This document shows, piece by piece, positions 49,001 to 60,330 of a stretch of 64,000 bases of DNA. The translations under genes were made by a program, and so were the position numbers. The stretch lies in the NCBI RefSeq assembly GCF_964199755.1, contig NC_133901.1, forward strand, positions 10,865,556-10,929,555. Reading direction: 5' to 3'. Source of the stretch: Larus michahellis (lineage: Eukaryota; Chordata; Aves; Charadriiformes; Laridae). The notes under the pieces are model-generated. The model did no database searches, was not told the origin of the DNA, and saw only the letters and a list, made by a program, of their open reading frames with translations. Every line of letters starts with the position of its first letter. Within the stretch, counting starts at the first letter, position 1.

Positions 49001-52000
49001 AAAGGCATAAGACAGATGATTGTGATACAGTTTGAGCTGCCCAAGAAATGCCACAGTGCAAATGAGCTAATGATCGTGACTTTGTTGCTCATACATGAGA
49101 GAAACTACTAGTCCAGGAAAAATTAAAATAAAAGAACCTGTCCACAAAATAACACAGTTCTCTGCCTCAGTTATAACCCGGTTGAAATTTGTTGGGGAGA
49201 GGCATATAGGAGACAATTAAATCACACATCAGCTCCTGAACAACGTGTCTCCTGTAACACAAACCAGCAGCTATGGCTCTTTGATAATCACAGCTCAAGT
49301 TTCACCTCTCTGCTCTCTTTTCATTCATGACCTTGCATCTGTTTTTCCTTAAGACGTTTTATTCTTTTACACTCAAGCTAAAATTTGCAGCTTCGGCATT
49401 GCCCTGAAAGTATGACTTTGCCTTTATTCAAAAGTTTTAGTTTCATATATGTCATAGTTTCTTAATCTCCCTCAACTACACACCCTTGTGTGTGCTCTTT
49501 CTTGTGTAAAAGCAAGCATTTATTCAACTAGCTCAAGGTTAAAATTAACAAAGGCTGGAAAGGGGAGGGAAGACAGGTCTAATTCAGAGCAGTTTTATGA
49601 TTCGGTTTACTACACTGCTGTAAAAACACTTCTGCCAGCAGCATGGGGAGAGGAAGAGCAATACCAAACCCATCCTTTTGATGGTGGTGCCAAGAGTGAC
49701 TACGAAAGTTTGATGTGCTGTGTCAATCTCAAAATATTCAGATGTGAATCTTTCCCACAAAGGACAGTCCCCAATACAGAGTGATTCTTGTATTCTGTTT
49801 GCTCACTGATTTTTTGCAATTCAGTAAAATACAGAATCTTCCTCTGTTTTAAGAATAAGTTGGTGACACAAAGACAGGAAAAGCTATTAAAACATGAGCA
49901 GCTCCCACATCCTGAAATTATCCTCTCCTGTGCAAATCCCAAAACTACCAGTGCTCAAACAATTCTTTTTCCAGTCTTTCACCATTATGCATTGTATCTT
50001 TAACAAATTATCTTTGTCAAAGTCTCTAATTTACAGAAATTAGTTATTTACCATTATAACTAGGTGTGGGTTTCTTGTGCTTGGACTTCTTGTATTTACT
50101 ACAAAGTATCGGCATCGTTCTCAAACTGGAAAAAAAAAATAATACCCCTTCTTTATAAGAAGTGAAAGTTAATTGGGAGACCCATTCTGTGCCACAGGTT
50201 CAGGTGTGACAGAAAGATTTGAAAGCTTTCACCTTTTTATATCACTAAAGTCAATATGGATCTTCCAAAAACAGTGGTTTCATATTTATTTGGGCTAGAA
50301 AATGTCGTACTTTTACATCATATTTTCATACGTACTCAGGAAAATGGGCCCGTATTAACTACAGAGAAAGAAAAAAACAAAAAAACAAAAAAAAAAAAGA
50401 GTTGGACTGAAATACCAAGAAAGCTGGCTAAATTATTACAGCTTCTATACTGTTATCTCCTTTTATAAACATTTGTCCGGGGGGATGTAGCACTGCTGAC
50501 AGATTCAGGAAAAACCAGCAAATCTAATCCTCGTACTGCTAAGAGAGCAGAACAGAGGGTCCAGCCTTCGCTTTAGCAGAATTCAGTATCTTAAAGACGG
50601 ATGCAAGACAAAAGGAACCAGACAACTACACACAACCAGGAGAAGAGATGAATGATCTCAGACTCTCAGGTCCAAGAAGGGCACTGCAGGCGCAAGCCCA
50701 GTCAGGAAAAAAAAAAAAAAAAAAAAAAATCAGTTTTCTTTAACTGGTCTCAAAAGCTTTTTGACAAAGACCAAAAAAAAAAATTTGCCAGGACAATACC
50801 GGACTTTATGATTCATTTCACAGATAATGACTAACAAAGAAAAAAGAAAGAGGAAGGGTATCAGTTCATGAACTTCTGCTGAAAAACAGCCCTCAACTAC
50901 TCTTATTCTTCCAAAATCTCTTCACTGCAATTGACTTTTATCTGGACAACTTTGCCAAAAAGATTTAACTTCTTTAAGGTTATTATTAAACTTGTCATAA
51001 AATGTTGGAGGAAAAAAAATTCCCATTTGTTCAATGTATGATTTGTTGTGTATTGGATAAAACTACATGCATAGCTTAAGATTTTCAGCATTTGTCCTTC
51101 TGCTTGCATTGAATTTTCAGTTCATTCCCTATTTAAATATTTTTTCAGCTGGCTACATACGAAACAAATAGTGTTTCTCTCAGCGTATCTTCCTCGACCA
51201 TGCATCCCCCAATCTCTCAATGAAATAAACACTTTTTGTTCTTATTTACTACACAGGGATAACCAAAATTAAGAAAAACATAGAAATGCAACTTATGGTC
51301 ACAATATGGGAAAAAAATCTTTATGGATCCTCATCTCTCCTTGGCCTACCAGCAACAGCAATTTGCTATCAGTAGCAGCCAGGGCTTTAAAAAAAAAAAT
51401 AATTCCAGTCCTTCACACATTTCAGCTTTGAACAGAATACAATGTCCGTATGGTTGGCCTTGCAGGGGAAGCCACAACCAGGCAGACCTTTGAGACCAGC
51501 AGCAGCAATCAAAGTCTGTTGGCATTCACACAGAAAGAAATCCCATGCCATGGATACTCAGTAGTCCCTCTCAAAGCAATGCAATACTTATTTCCAGTAA
51601 ATCATGACCAATTACTTAAAAAGACACACATTTAGCAGTGTTCACTCAGCCCAGGGAAACATCAACAACATAAAGAAAAATACAAGTTTTAAACAGATTA
51701 TACCTCTTACGCAGGAAAAACACCCTTTTGTTATCAAGCAGGTACCATTTCACCCACAATGTCTATTTGATAAATAACTTCTTACACACGTTTAATCTTT
51801 CCCGTCTTCATTTCTATTATCTCAAAGGAGCTAAAATGTGACGTTTGTTTACCAGCATTGATAAAACAGATCATTCCCCAATATGTTCATCTATTATCAT
51901 CAACTAGCAGCAACACTATTGGATTAGTCTCATTTGCCTGAAGAAAGGACACCAACTATAAGGGCCTATATATCAGGAGGGAGAAGCAAAAATTATCCAT

Positions 52001-55000
52001 AGTTCAAAAACTGTGGATAAAAACCAAATAATTCAGGAGACAAAATTCCCAAACAGGTTATAATCTTCAGCACTGTCATCTGCTGAGTAAAATCAAAATA
52101 TGTGGCTTTCTCCTTACTTTGCTTCAAGAACTACGATGTGAAAAATGTATTCAATCTACCTATCTAGACATTTCCCCCCAAGTCACTCTGCCAGCTGCAA
52201 AAATTATTTCTTCCAAACCCACCTGGCCTTATTAAAAATTCTGCTAGTATTTTTAGTTTTAATTTACTTGCAAGCCTTGCTCTGTACACATGTCGCCACA
52301 GCAATACATACACAGCCTCCCTCCTTCAACACAGCGCAGTATCAGCCCCTGAGCATTCTCCTACCCAGCACCATATCCCTGTAGTCCTAGTTGCGCTCAG
52401 CTTCAGAGCGAGCTCCCTGCCCCGCTCCACTCTTCCTAGACTGACTAATGTGCTCAAGCCCAATGCAGTCCATTTGGAGAACCATTACTATGGCACTGCT
52501 ATGCCAGTGCTGTCCGCATCACCTCCTCCAGCAGCCTCACGCAGCACACTGAATAGCATAGGTTTAAAAAGGGACATCTTGCACAGATAAGCATTTTCCT
52601 AACGCCAAGCTCCAGCTCCTGAGATCTAGCTGACATAGAAGGCAAACAAGAATTAACCTTATTCTCCTGCAAAACCATACTAGTGTAGTGCTGAGTACTA
52701 TAAACTTGCTGATCAGAAAAGGGCACTCTTTCTGCATAGCGGATTAAGTACATCTACTTAGGAGAGAGTTTTAAACTCCAATTTACAAAAAACAAAATAA
52801 AGGCTTGAAAAATCTCTGACATCTTTACAAACTCAGAAAAAAGTTATTAGAAATAATAATTGGAAATCATGAGGGAAAATATTGTGCCTTCACCTTCTTT
52901 CTGGAAGGCTCTTACAGGTTACAGTGAAACACAGTTAAATAGCTGAAAGCAAACTACATTTTGACAATGTGAGATGACTATGTCTGGGTACTTATCTCCT
53001 CATCCTTCCTATCTTCAGGTCGCACCCTGCTGTTTGCATTCCATTGCTGCTTTTTCAATGCTTATTTTCTTTTCTGTCACAGGTCCCTTACACACTTCTC
53101 ACTCCTCCTGAACAGCATCCTCTCCACTCAATGGCATCACCATTTCTTTCACTACCATCTTACTCACTAAATTCTCAGACGTTCACACCCACAACTTGGT
53201 GTAGGAAAAACTGAAAATTTACGAACTAACAGCTATAGGCTAAAAGGAAAACAGAGAGAAAAGTAGGGTTCTAGTGAGGGATCCACAGTTCAAAATGAGA
53301 AGCCAAACCAATTGCTCAATTACAGGTAAGCATCAGGCTATCTCCTGCTAAGAAAAGATGGAAAGTCAAAACTTCTGATTGCTAAAGAAAAAAAAAAAAA
53401 AAAAATCTCCTCTCCTGCACACTCGCTGTTCTACCCAGTGACAAAGACTTCGGATCCCATATTGTTGCTGCAGCTCACAGTTCTCCCAAAATGCAAGAAA
53501 CTAAGTTTTATTTAATTCCTGTTAATTTCTCTCCTGCCCACAATCAACTTCGATAAAAATTGAGAAGTAAAGTAAAATTTTAATCTGAAGCACAGGAAAA
53601 GTAATTACCAAATCAAGCAATAGAATTGTCTGGACATGTTCTAAATAATCTCAAGAGGCAGCTACACTTGTAGCTTCAGCTTCTGCTGGACTGGATTTAC
53701 TTACAAAAACTAAAAACAACTATCTTGCCATTAACAGTAGAGGTGAAGAAATGGACTACTGAGCCCTAAAAATCAAGGAACAGTAGAATTTTATGAACAT
53801 TTTGAAAAAATACTGCATTTCATCATTTCTTTATTCCCACAGTGCCTAAATACTTCACCATTAATGACACTAGCATTAATGTTGGTTCTGAACAGTCTAG
53901 TACGGTGCTTCGAAATGGCAAAGGTTCTCCATTGTTGTCTTCCTGTTATTGTTAAAAACTGAAAGCTTTCCCATCAGGAAAGTCCTCTCCTTCATAATCT
54001 ACTTGGAAATGAAAATAAACAGACTTCATCCCCTCTGGCTGTGTGCAGACAATTCCCGCTTTAAATAAAAAAGCCCCACCAGCAAAACCGAACATCCATC
54101 AAATCCTGGAAAATGCAATACCATTCCCTTCATCTCAGAGACGTACCCATGTATGCCAGCTGCTGTATCTGTCCTGTTGCTCAGGAGTGACCCTGTGACA
54201 CTTAGCCGATCCTGCCGGCGTTGATAAAGTTTGGAGGATGCCAGCCCCCGAAGTCTCAGGCCAGCCATGGCACCCAATGCCACTGTGAAGGGGAATGCAG
54301 AGAGACAACTGGAGCGAATACTAGCAACACTGATATATTCAATGAGTCACCTTCCTTTTGGGAGTTGCCTTTACATTTTAGAAGAGCTAAAGCAGGATGC
54401 ATAGACCCCTGCTCGAGCATTGTTGCTTACAATTTGCCTGCCATTCTGCTACAGTCCTAAAGATCAGACAATCTCTTCCCTGTATTCCACTATATATTCC
54501 ACTGCATAAATTTTGTGAGATTGAGGATAATAATCCTGAGTCTTCACATAATTAATCCACTTAATTCAAGAAGACTTTCTGATCAAAGCAACAGAGAAAT
54601 ACAGAAAAGCAAAACAGATTACTACATCTCTTGACAATGAACACTTTAGCTTACTGCAGATCAGTATCTGACCCTGGCATCTCTAAAGTGGTTTCCTGCA
54701 GGCTGCTGCACCACGCAATGTCTTAAGGATACTGCAAACAACGGAACTGTTCCTTCCATTTGGATAAAGCATATTCCAAGAAACAAAACCACGAAGATTT
54801 GCTGTCCAGACACACTCCAGCCTGCAGAAGTGGCATGCAGTGGAGGGTCAGGAAGCAGGGAGAAGGAACATACTTGGCATTCCAACCTCCAGAGCTTTCT
54901 GCTGGGAACTGAACAGGGCCTTCAAACCCGAGGTCGCCCTTTCTACCACTCCCCCTCTCCACCCACCCCTGCAAGAAAGAGGATCACAGAGCACAAAGGG

Positions 55001-58000
55001 CTCTGGCCCAGTGTAGGGGGGTAGAAAAAGAAAAAAATTGAGAATACAGAAGTCAGTTTTTAAGAGAACAAAGGGAAAGGAGTGGAGGATGGGAGCATCT
55101 GAGTCAGTGTCATTTGATCAGCATCACCGTGAAAAACATCTCAAGAGTCATTACCAACAAATTACTTTTTAGTAAATTACAAAAAAAATACGATTTTTGT
55201 AGCATGAGAGTGAAATATATTCCATTACTACAGCCTGACAAGCTGTAGAGGAAAAAAAACGAAGAGTGAAATATATTCCAAGACTAAAGCTATAGAGGAA
55301 AAAACCCCAGAGAAGTAGCAGTGATGACTTCTTAAGTACTTAAATGAGTATTAACAAGCAGAGATCCCTTCTGCCCTTTAAACAGAAGGGTTTACCAGGA
55401 CACAGCAGAACAGGCACAAATAAGGAATATCAGACTTTCAAACCCAGCAATCAGTAACCTCAAAATCTACAATTCACCCCACATTTTGCTGGGAGTCTCA
55501 GGCTCCTGACCTCTGACAGCAATCTGCCACTATCATTTCTTTCAGATCACACATGTGCTTCATCCATTTCTACTTTATAATGTAAATGGAACAGAAGAAG
55601 AAAAATGTTCTCCATACTGGGTGTTTTTGCTGACCTTTTACATTTTAGAGCAATAAAACACTTTTAAAATGAAATATTAAATCACCTTTTTACTTTTAGC
55701 ACAAAACAAAATATTAAATCACTGCAACATTATCTCCCTTAACCTTAAACAGTCTGGCTAAAAATCTTCTTCTCTCTCAAACACCTAAGCTTTTACCCTT
55801 CTGACTCACAGAACACGATTTTATTGGTTTTCAAATAACCGCTCCTCCACAGAAAAGCATGACTCTTTTCTTCAAAAGGGAAGATTAGGGGATTGAAGGA
55901 AAAAAACTTCCAAAAAATAACAATCCTGTCTTCCCATCTCTCACCACAAACTCACTCACTCACTTCTCTCTTGCTGCCTCACGCATGAAGAGTGAAAATG
56001 CATGGTTTTGTTCTAATTTCCCTCTTGACAGATCGCTTTTAAGAGACAAGGTCGATGCCAAAATCTTACAGCTGGTCGATGACAAAATCTTAAAGCAGAG
56101 AAGAAGGTAGCTAGACTTCTTTTAGGCACTAACAAGTAGTTCTCCTCAGAGAAGCACCTCTGTGTCCCCAGAACAGACTACTAAGGACCTTCCGACAAGT
56201 TAAAATTTATCTAGAGAGCCTCAGAGAGCAGATTTAGATGGAAAGACAATGAGATTAAAACCGCATTTTTCAACCCAGAAGAGCAGAAATGGCTGCTTGT
56301 AACTCAAAGAGATGAGACATCTCTTAGTTTGATGCAGGTACTTTCTAGTCAGCACCAAGAACCTTTCTTAATATTATCGAGCTTTATACTCCTTTCTCCT
56401 TCAAACCATTTTACTTGCAATTGCTTCATAAAATGGAGCACATGCACAGCAGCAGCTCTCTACTGAATTAAAAAGCATCTAGTCAAATGCTAGCCTAATC
56501 GAAAATAATATACTCTTATTTCTTACCTCAACTGGATTAGAAACAATCAATAAGTGTATCTGTAAATGCAGCTGTTCTTCTTTTGTTGACTGCAGGAAGT
56601 ACATAGGCGTATCCAGATCCCAATTAGACCAAAATAGTGATAACGAAAATTTCTTACAAAAATAATTATGCCCTGAAACATGCACTTAGGAAGCATTTTC
56701 CCTTGTGCTTTGTATTAGATTAATTTTAAAGGCAATATAAAAGAGCACAGGCATTTTTTACCTTTATGTTTTCTAATCAACGCCACAGCAGCAAAGTCTT
56801 ATCTTAAATTCTGGATTATTTTCTACTTTGGGCATTTGACAATGTTTTGTTCATTGGGCATTCACTGATCCTCTTTCTTAGGAATAAATCCATCACAAAC
56901 AACAAAGGAAACAAAGTAAAACACAGTAGAAAAAAAAAAAAGAAACCCAACAAAAAAACAACCAACTCCCCCCTCCAACCCCAACAATCCTCGAAAAGGC
57001 AAAAATCAAAATGGAGAGATGCAGACATCAAATACAAACTATAGAAGCAGTCTTCACTTATTTATCGTTAAGGAAGTACCATAGTATACTTCTAAAGGCA
57101 CCAAAAATCACAGAAACTGTATTTCTCAACACTGCAAAATACAGGAAGGCTGCTTAGAAACATACTATTTCAGTATCTAACACATTATCTCTTATACAGA
57201 GTTTATTTCCAAATGTAGTTAAACAACATGTAACTTAATAAAACTAAAATACATAGATCTCTTTAGTTCCTTTCTGTCCTATTGCCTTTGGATCTTTGTT
57301 GGAACAGATATATTAAAAGAAAGCGTGATTTTTATATATTTTTTTAGGTTAACAGCATCCCTCTAAACCGCAGACTGCTCTTGAAATTAGAGACTATAAC
57401 AGCCACTTTAGTCAAGACACAGAGAAATAAAATAGCTCAGCTGGAACGTGGCAGTCAGAATTACTATTTGCAAATTCCAATGATCTACTTATCAATTTTC
57501 TCTAACAAAACACAATCCTCACATTGTAACAACGTAACTCGTGTCACATGTAATATTTGAATTTAATTTGCTAAACAGTCGCCTATTTTTAATAATTTTC
57601 TACTCTGAATAGAAAGAAGTGCACATTTTTCTTTGTATTTTCTGGAATTATATTTTCCCTAATGGTAAAAATCAGTAAATCAAATTACTGCAGCTATTTA
57701 AATTCAGGAGACACCCTCTGCAGCTAAGTGGGACAGAACACTTAAAAACAAAAATGGGGTTATTTTTCATCTATCTTAATTATTAATAATTTATCAGTAA
57801 TCATAGTACCTAGAAGTGAGTCGTTTTGTGTTTCTATTTGACAAGAAAGGTGAAGTGAAAAAGAATAATGTGTCAGCACTTCATGTTTTCCAGTCTTCCT
57901 TGCTCTAACACACAACAAAATCATGCCCTTCCCTGTGTCCACAGTTTCAAGACCTGAGGTGTATTTATGATGTGTCCCTGGCTCTGGAAGGTTCCCCTTG

Positions 58001-60330
58001 ATCGATATAGCCCTGCCCATGGCAGGGAGGTCGGAACTAGATGATCTTTAAGGTTCCCTTCCAACCCAAACCATTCTATGATTCTATAATTGTGGGGAAT
58101 GCTCCAGCTGTGAGACAGTTCATCTCCTTCCAGAACCCTGAAAACCCCCAATCTCAAAAGCTGGAGAACATTTGATTACATAACGTCAACAGATTTTCAG
58201 AACTACCACATAACAAGCACCAAACAACATCTGGCCACACACAGTTTGGTAGAGTGACCTGTAGGTGGATCTAAGGAAGTACCTTCTTGATGCCAAATTC
58301 TTTCCAATGACTTAGGAGCCTGTCCCAGCCTGAAAACAACACTGAACAAATAGCGTTTGTCATGCAACGGGCCGAGTAGTACAATGTTTCACACGCTCAA
58401 AAGTACAGGTTTTGTTTTGCTGGGAAACGGCTACCCTACATAGATTATACTATTACCGAGGAAAAAAATCAGATTAATTACAGCTATGATAAACTTCTCC
58501 GATAGAACAGTTAATCATTCTGTCATAGGAACGACAGCAGACAGGAATTTAGACATTTTCATAGTTGACAAACTTTCCAGGACAAAGATTTCTGAAAACA
58601 GAAAAAACACTTGCATTCACTTTTCAAAAGCTAAAGCCAAGGCCTGTTCATTTTAACAACCCTCTGAAGTACATCTGAGGAAAAGCCGACAGAAATCCTA
58701 CGTTACTTTGAAGAACTGCATACTCTGCAGTGTCTCAACTACCTTGAAACTCCCCACCAAGCTTCATGCTTCACATCAGAGCTTCTCACTGAATGCAGTG
58801 TTGTACCTTAACAAGCAGGTTTCTGAGGAAGCACGGAGAGAAGACAAGGATTACCGTCAACAGACATTTCCCACTGTCCTTTACAGCGGAGTGATTTCAC
58901 CTGAAGTAAACATGTCATTCTAAACAGTACTACACACAGTTCTATAAAAATAAAATCAGCTGGGTTCATACAGCCACAATTCTTCCCATCTCGTCCCCAT
59001 TTAGGAGCTGCATGGGTCCCCATGACCTGTGAACTTTTAAGACTCTTGAGTGTTCCTCTAGTTGTAGGGAAATTAATGTAAACTTGTAAATACACACCTG
59101 CTTCATATGTCAGAAGAACAAAAAAGGGACCATTAAGACAGAAAAGACAAAGTAATGTAAAGACAGGAGGAAAAAAACAAAAGTGTTTTGAGCCTGTACA
59201 GCCACCCATCAACATCAATTTGTCATCATGGAGAGCACAAATAACACTCACCCAAATCCTACATAGGGCTATAACAATTATTCAGCACGTTCTCATACCC
59301 AACAACCCACCAAACATGATCTATGTCGAATAATCATAAGAAGCTGCATTATACAAACATCGAGACTTTACGCAAAAGAAAAATGAATACTTATACACAA
59401 ACTATTGCGGATCCATTTCAGCATTCCTAGTCAAGAAGAGCAATGCTTCAGGATTACAACAATGGTAGTAGGATTCAGGACGATGACTATGCTGAAAAAG
59501 ACACCCTACTAATTTTAATATTACTTCTTCACGCTTTTCAAGACATTTTACAAAAGCAAGCTTATTTTCAAAAACTGGTTTATAACATCTGGGTTCTGTT
59601 TTACAGATGGTACAACAAAGTGATCAGAGGCACTACGGCGCTTGTGCAAACCATCAGAAGATGCCAGTAAACGCTTTCCCCAGTGCTTTTCTCATTTACA
59701 TCTGTCAAATAGGTGACTTTACAGAGTTCTCCAGCGTCAGACAGTGTGGGAGGAGAATCAAGTTCCAGATTTAAACAGATGTAACTCCAAGGCCAGCCCG
59801 AAGAAGAGGCGAGCCAATGCGTGGGCAGAGGGGCAACGTGCAGCTCAGCCAGAAGGGCCGCGAAGCGTGGGGCTGCGGTGCGGGTCACGGCGGGGGAGCG
59901 GGCTGGCAGCACCTGAGCCACACGCCCCGGCTGGAGGGAGCCGGCCGCCTAGCTTGGAGCCACGACTGCTCCTTCCCAACTCTGCTTCTGGTCTTCCCAC
60001 CCCGCCCTTGGCCGTGTGGCCGCGCAGGGGTAAGGCACAGCGGGGCAGCCCTTGCTCTGCTTTTCCACGAGGTCAACTTTCCGAATCCCGGCTCTGCGGG
60101 AGCTGGCCTCCCCCGGCCGCAGCCTGCCCCGCTCCGCCTGAACCTCACAGGAGCAAAACCTCCTCTCCCTCGACCGCCTTCCTATCGGGCGCATACCACC
60201 CGGGCAAAGAGCGGGTTCCCGACCCCTCCACCGCCTGCCACGGGGGCGGTGAAGGCGGACAGAGCCCACCGTGGCCAGGGCGCGGGACCGACCTGCGCTC
60301 CCCCCCTCCCCGGCCTTACCTGCCCGTCAT
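30875..60330 (-). CDS. LIMS2: LIM and senescent cell antigen-like domain protein 2 (PINCH-2)
   Basis: Ten coding exons join to 1,026 bases, 341 residues plus TAA, the same length as I recall for human LIMS2. In transcript order: 60320-60330, 45946-46105, 45052-45118, 44621-44741, 35266-35415, 34253-34403, 33039-33131, 32103-32151, 31841-31916, 30875-31022. The protein starts [15 protein letters not shown] and is five LIM domains, about residues 15-67, 75-130, 138-190, 197-250 and 256-312, each with complete Cys/His zinc ligands. The tail [13 protein letters not shown] marks LIMS2 rather than LIMS1. Family role: LIM1 binds the ankyrin repeats of integrin-linked kinase in the ILK-PINCH-parvin complex at focal adhesions, and LIM5 binds RSU1. 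The 9.2-kb fourth intron contains GPR17 on the other strand; the first intron is 14.2 kb. Confidence 0.96.
31841..31916 (-). CDS. LIMS2: LIMS2 exon 9: LIM5
   Basis: [18 protein letters not shown] then IKLTL; starts inside Val and ends two bases into Lys. Follows a 186-base intron with a perfect hairpin near its acceptor. Confidence 0.95.
31959..31990 (-). repeat. LIMS2: Perfect 14-bp hairpin in a short LIMS2 intron
   Basis: ATTTGAATTTGGAT and its exact reverse complement are split by a four-base loop. The hairpin ends 42 bases before the 3' splice site at 31917, close to where the branch point must lie. Confidence 0.85.
32103..32151 (-). CDS. LIMS2: LIMS2 exon 8: start of LIM5 (49 bases)
   Basis: [16 protein letters not shown] plus one base of Val. 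CYNC gives the first LIM5 ligands. Very short exon, 887 bases from exon 7. Confidence 0.94.
33039..33131 (-). CDS. LIMS2: LIMS2 exon 7: LIM4
   Basis: [20 protein letters not shown] then AYCETHYNQ; phase 0 at both ends. A CR1 tail lies 107 bases upstream of its acceptor. Confidence 0.95.
33238..33491 (-). mobile_element. CR1 LINE 3' fragment
   Basis: Begins GAATCACAGAATGG and continues through the CR1 ORF2 end and 3'UTR in reverse; about 250 bases. Minus-strand frames through it and exon 7 of LIMS2 are chance fusions. Confidence 0.88.
33555..33890 (+). repeat. Copy A of a diverged dispersed repeat
   Basis: Shares an ordered series of blocks with 38125-38525: TATACTGACAG, ACTTGTTTC/GCTTGTTTC, GAAGAGAAACAGG, AAATGAGCAG, GGAGGCCT, TAAATCACTAAA, ACAATGAGC. 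Same orientation, clearly old. Family not recognised. Confidence 0.6.
34253..34403 (-). CDS. LIMS2: LIMS2 exon 6: end of LIM3, LIM4
   Basis: [20 protein letters not shown] and [20 protein letters not shown]; ends WHVE in phase 0. Confidence 0.95.
35266..35415 (-). CDS. LIMS2: LIMS2 exon 5: end of LIM2, LIM3
   Basis: [20 protein letters not shown], then LIM3 ligands [14 protein letters not shown]; donor GTACGT; ends two bases into Gly. Confidence 0.95.
37294..37332 (+). promoter_or_regulatory. GPR17: Candidate GPR17 core promoter with TATA box
   Basis: TATATAG at 37326-37332 lies 15 bases after an inverted pair of GATA-like sites, CTGATA (37294-37299) and TATCAG (37306-37311). A clean GTAAGA donor follows 172 bases after the TATA box. 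An AACAATG SOX-like site lies near 37064-37070. Orientation and distance suit a promoter for GPR17. Confidence 0.55.
37356..37504 (+). other. GPR17: Candidate GPR17 non-coding first exon
   Basis: Start placed about 30 bases after the TATA box by rule only; end set by AAAGAG followed by GTAAGA at 37505. There is no ATG in this stretch, so it would be pure 5'UTR, joined to the acceptor TTCTTTCAG at 41401-41409 across a 3.9-kb intron. Confidence 0.5.
38125..38525 (+). repeat. Copy B of a diverged dispersed repeat
   Basis: Partner of 33555-33890 with one extra stretch of about 40 bases near 38335-38375. Lies 0.6 kb after the candidate GPR17 first exon. Confidence 0.6.
41410..41446 (+). other. 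GPR17: GPR17 5'UTR part of coding exon, with a 10-codon upstream ORF
   Basis: Follows acceptor TTCTTTCAG. An ATG at 41418 opens a 10-codon frame ending TGA at 41448-41450, which overlaps the main start as ATGA. If this transcript form is used, the small ORF could limit GPR17 translation or feed re-initiation. Confidence 0.55.
41447..42481 (+). CDS. GPR17: Uracil nucleotide/cysteinyl leukotriene receptor-like GPCR GPR17
   Basis: One-exon frame of 344 residues, a class A receptor with seven hydrophobic helices. Strong matches to GPR17: [16 protein letters not shown] (TM1), [14 protein letters not shown] (TM2), [20 protein letters not shown] (TM2-TM3), the TM3 cysteine C109 pairing with C186, [14 protein letters not shown] (DRF replaces DRY, residues 133-135), CFVPYHVNR with R260 in TM6, DPVMYFF in TM7, and a C-tail ending [15 protein letters not shown]-glycosylation sequons at N13 and N16 in the N-terminus, N182 and N268 in loops. 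Family role: Gi-coupled receptor in oligodendrocyte precursors that slows myelination; its ligand is debated. The start matches the short human isoform in position. Nested in a LIMS2 intron on the opposite strand, as in human. Confidence 0.97.
   Translation: MNGPADPSSLLLNCSNQSKFSLETSEQCGKETHLENILFATFYFLDFILAFVGNALALWLFVRDQKSGTPANVFLMHLAVADLSFVLVLPTRLVYHFSGNHWPFGEIPCRLTGFLFYLNMYASIYFLTCISVDRFLAIVHPVKSIKLRRSLYAHLACAFLWVIVGVAMAPLLLSVQTVKMKNTTVCLQLYREKASRHALVSLAVAFTFPFVTIMTCYLLIIQSLKGGNRVEKHLKEKAIKMIIMVLMIFLICFVPYHVNRYIYILHYNGTKTSCETQRLLALSNRITSCLTSLNGAFDPVMYFFVAEKFREALCNLFCVKTTVMLPQTYEGKTNESSLSAKSEL
42482..44620 (+). other. GPR17: Region downstream of GPR17, including its 3'UTR
   Basis: The GPR17 3'UTR must start here. 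ATTAAA near 42763 and 44165 are weak poly(A) candidates; I see no AATAAA close to the stop. No other gene is visible. Confidence 0.35.
44621..44741 (-). CDS. LIMS2: LIMS2 exon 4: LIM2
   Basis: [20 protein letters not shown] and [10 protein letters not shown]; ends two bases into Arg. Bounded on the 3' side by the intron that holds GPR17. Confidence 0.95.
45052..45118 (-). CDS. LIMS2: LIMS2 exon 3: end of LIM1, start of LIM2
   Basis: [19 protein letters not shown] then GEC plus one base of Gly. Contains the last zinc ligands of LIM1 and the first of LIM2. Confidence 0.95.
45946..46105 (-). CDS. LIMS2: LIMS2 exon 2: LIM1
   Basis: Starts TAATATG after acceptor CCAG, so an internal Met (46099-46101) follows the junction. 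Encodes the first half and most of LIM1: [15 protein letters not shown], ending DGLFYE. Phase 0 end. Confidence 0.95.
54147..54268 (-). CDS. LIMS2: Alternative LIMS2 N-terminal exon
   Basis: A minus-strand frame opens at an ATG in a strong context (GCCATGG, 54266-54268) and runs 40 codons plus two bases to donor GTACGT. The phase fits exon 2 exactly: GG plus T gives Gly, then Asn-Met-Ser-Asp. The predicted isoform is 378 residues. The segment [11 protein letters not shown] resembles the basic LYRRR motif in longer N-terminal isoforms of LIMS1/LIMS2 that I recall. A good acceptor (CCCCTTCACAG) directly before 54282 suggests an exon of 54147-54282 preceded by a non-coding exon. Confidence 0.7.
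55208..55300 (+). repeat. Imperfect tandem duplication, about 55 bp
   Basis: AGAGTGAAATATATTCCA begins both units (55208, 55263) and TAGAGGAAAAAA ends both. Confidence 0.7.
56050..56096 (+). repeat. 24-bp tandem duplication
   Basis: GGTCGATGCCAAAATCTTA and GGTCGATGACAAAATCTTA repeat at a 24-base period in the LIMS2 first intron. Confidence 0.75.
57965..58090 (+). mobile_element. CR1 LINE 3' fragment
   Basis: GCCCATGGCAGGGAGGTC, GATGATCTTTAAGG, CCATTCTATGATTCTATAA: CR1 3' end in plus orientation, with a gap compared with the usual element. Confidence 0.85.
60320..60330 (-). CDS. LIMS2: LIMS2 first coding exon (11 coding bases)
   Basis: ATGACGGGCAG followed by donor GTAAGG. Joined to exon 2, which begins TAATATG, it reads MTGSNMSDA, the N-terminus I recall for human LIMS2. 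It lies in a CpG island; its 5'UTR extends to higher coordinates, with an unseen start site. Confidence 0.9.

Larger units (their letters stand above)
46106..60319 (-). other. LIMS2: LIMS2 first intron (14.2 kb)
   Basis: AT-rich and mostly featureless. It contains the alternative N-terminal exon (54147-54282), A-runs at 46235-46252 (18) and 50707-50729 (23), two short direct duplications (55208-55300, 56050-56096) and a CR1 tail (57965-58090). The frames in 59744-60559 are products of GC-rich promoter sequence. No other gene seen. Confidence 0.55.
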
